Shown: positions 22,219 to 22,888 of the stretch, piece by piece
Layout of the letters: the number at the start of each line of letters is the position of its first letter
Numbering within the stretch: the first letter of the stretch is position 1
Assembly (NCBI GenBank): GCA_964514105.1
Contig: CAZEPJ010000068.1
Coordinates: 1-22,888 of the forward strand
DNA: 22,888 nt
Direction: 5' to 3'
DNA from: CAZEPJ01 sp964514105
GTDB taxonomy: Bacteria > Desulfobacterota > Desulfocorpusculales > Desulfocorpusculum
Program-made: the position numbers and the translations under genes
The notes under the pieces: model-generated
What the model saw: only the letters and a program-made list of their open reading frames with translations
Databases searched by the model: none
What the model was told of the DNA's origin: nothing

Positions 22219-22888
22219 TCACGGGCCGAGGATGAAACCTGCCACCCGAAGCCCCCGGGCCCACTGCCTCCACGCCCCGGTGAGGATGTCCAGGGTCATG
22301 GCGTCGCCGCGGAAGATCGCCTCCACATTCGTCTCCAGGCTGCATGCCCGGTCGTAGTTGGTGTGGCTGATGCGCAGCCCGTACCACCCGGGGCCCCGGG
22401 GGGCGGCGTCTTCCACATAGATGACGTGGCCCGTGGGCATGCGGTGGCGATGATTGGCCTCCAGGATCAGGACCCGGCCCGCAGCGGGCTCATCCGTCGT
22501 GTTTCCCCGCCGTCGCTCGCAGGCGAACCACGTAAGGGGGCCGGTCTCGCTGCTGAATCGGCAGCTCATGATGCCGCTGCGGCAACGTGCATAGGGCAGG
22601 CTCTGGGGCTCGCAGCGGGCTGTGGGGCGGCCGTCCTTGGGGTGGCCTCCAGGCCGCAGGAGGTAGCACGACCGGACGGGCGGCGGGGGCTTGTCCGGTT
22701 CCCGCTGCGGCGGGGGCGCGGAGGCATCCTCCGGGGGGGACGAGCGGGCTGCGCCATCCGCGCCTGTTTCGGCGAGCAGGGCGGGAGGCGGGGGGCCGAG
22801 GGGCGGAGGCACGGCTGGGGTGGACGAGGGATCCATCTGCGGGGTGCAGCCTGCCACCGCTCCCAATAGCACGGCCAAACCGGCCAAC
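22219..22888 (-). CDS. Probable lipoprotein with a CHAP-like C-terminal domain, 5' end at or beyond the window edge
   Basis: The reading frame runs to the right edge; a TTG at 22887 is possible, but the start is probably outside. The visible N-terminus is hydrophobic and ends in a lipobox VAGC (C14 from the TTG), so export and lipid anchoring are likely. A proline-rich linker of about 55 residues follows, then a cysteine-containing middle (SCYLL, RCEP, RCRSG, MSCRF, FACERRRG), and a C-terminal domain with MPTGHVIYVEDA and RISHTNYD that resembles CHAP amidase domains around their catalytic histidine. The usual CHAP nucleophile motif (a Cys followed by aromatic residues near the domain start) is not clearly present; FACERRRG is the nearest candidate. 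Cell-wall binding or hydrolysis is an inference. It heads the leftward directon as seen. Confidence 0.65.
   Translation of the reverse strand, partial: LAGLAVLLGAVAGCTPQMDPSSTPAVPPPLGPPPPALLAETGADGAARSSPPEDASAPPPQREPDKPPPPVRSCYLLRPGGHPKDGRPTARCEPQSLPYARCRSGIMSCRFSSETGPLTWFACERRRGNTTDEPAAGRVLILEANHRHRMPTGHVIYVEDAAPRGPGWYGLRISHTNYDRACSLETNVEAIFRGDAMTLDILTGAWRQWARGLRVAGFILGP

Noticed and set aside
20986..22869. 627-codon open frame on the plus strand
   Set aside because: It is antisense to the pyruvate-kinase-like, HD-fragment and lipoprotein genes. Its composition is Gly/Pro/Arg-rich and no motif is seen.

Overview
The window is about 22.9 kb of very GC-rich, gene-dense bacterial chromosome. 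Long spurious antisense reading frames, frequent GTG/TTG starts and overlapping genes all fit high GC. The gene content points to a strict or facultative anaerobe, most plausibly a member of Desulfobacterota (former Deltaproteobacteria): a GlcD/GlcF-type flavo-iron-sulfur oxidoreductase, a benzoyl-CoA reductase/2-hydroxyacyl-CoA dehydratase pair, [NiFe]-hydrogenase maturation genes and a TIGR04076 protein. The lineage is an inference; there is no rRNA or other phylogenetic marker. I see no tRNA, CRISPR, insertion sequence, phage or plasmid gene.

Region 1 (1-5380, + strand) is a catabolic block: the 3' part of a fused FAD-linked oxidase/iron-sulfur protein, an acyl-CoA synthetase, an ATP-driven activator ATPase of the BcrA/BadF/HgdC family, and a single HgdB/BcrB-type catalytic protein whose start overlaps the activator. 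Together they look like a route that oxidises or activates an organic acid to its CoA thioester and then performs a low-potential ATP-dependent reduction or dehydration.

Region 2 (5381-12167, + strand) begins with a 324-bp structured non-coding stretch carrying a good -10 box. A tightly overlapping run follows: class I methyltransferase, AmrS-type radical SAM enzyme, hypF, hypD, then a 226-bp gap and hypE. HypF, HypD and HypE make and deliver the cyanide ligands of [NiFe]-hydrogenase; hypC, hypA and hypB are not in the window. The coupling of an AmmeMemoRadiSam-type radical SAM gene to the hyp genes is the most interesting context here.

Region 3 (12179-17452) has two leftward genes (zinc-ribbon membrane protein with a Coa1-like domain; metallophosphoesterase) and, divergently, three rightward genes (M20 dipeptidase, CNNM/CBS membrane protein, diacylglycerol-kinase-like lipid kinase).

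Region 4 (17427-22888) is one leftward directon. In transcription order it contains a CHAP-like lipoprotein (cut by the window edge), a short HD-domain fragment, a truncated divergent pyruvate-kinase-like protein, a YkgJ-type cysteine-cluster protein, a 3'-truncated DUF853/HerA-like ATPase, type 2 argC, a Rho-N-domain basic protein, a class I glutamine amidotransferase and a TIGR04076 protein. Three of these are shortened relatives of larger families, so this part of the chromosome appears to have been remodelled.
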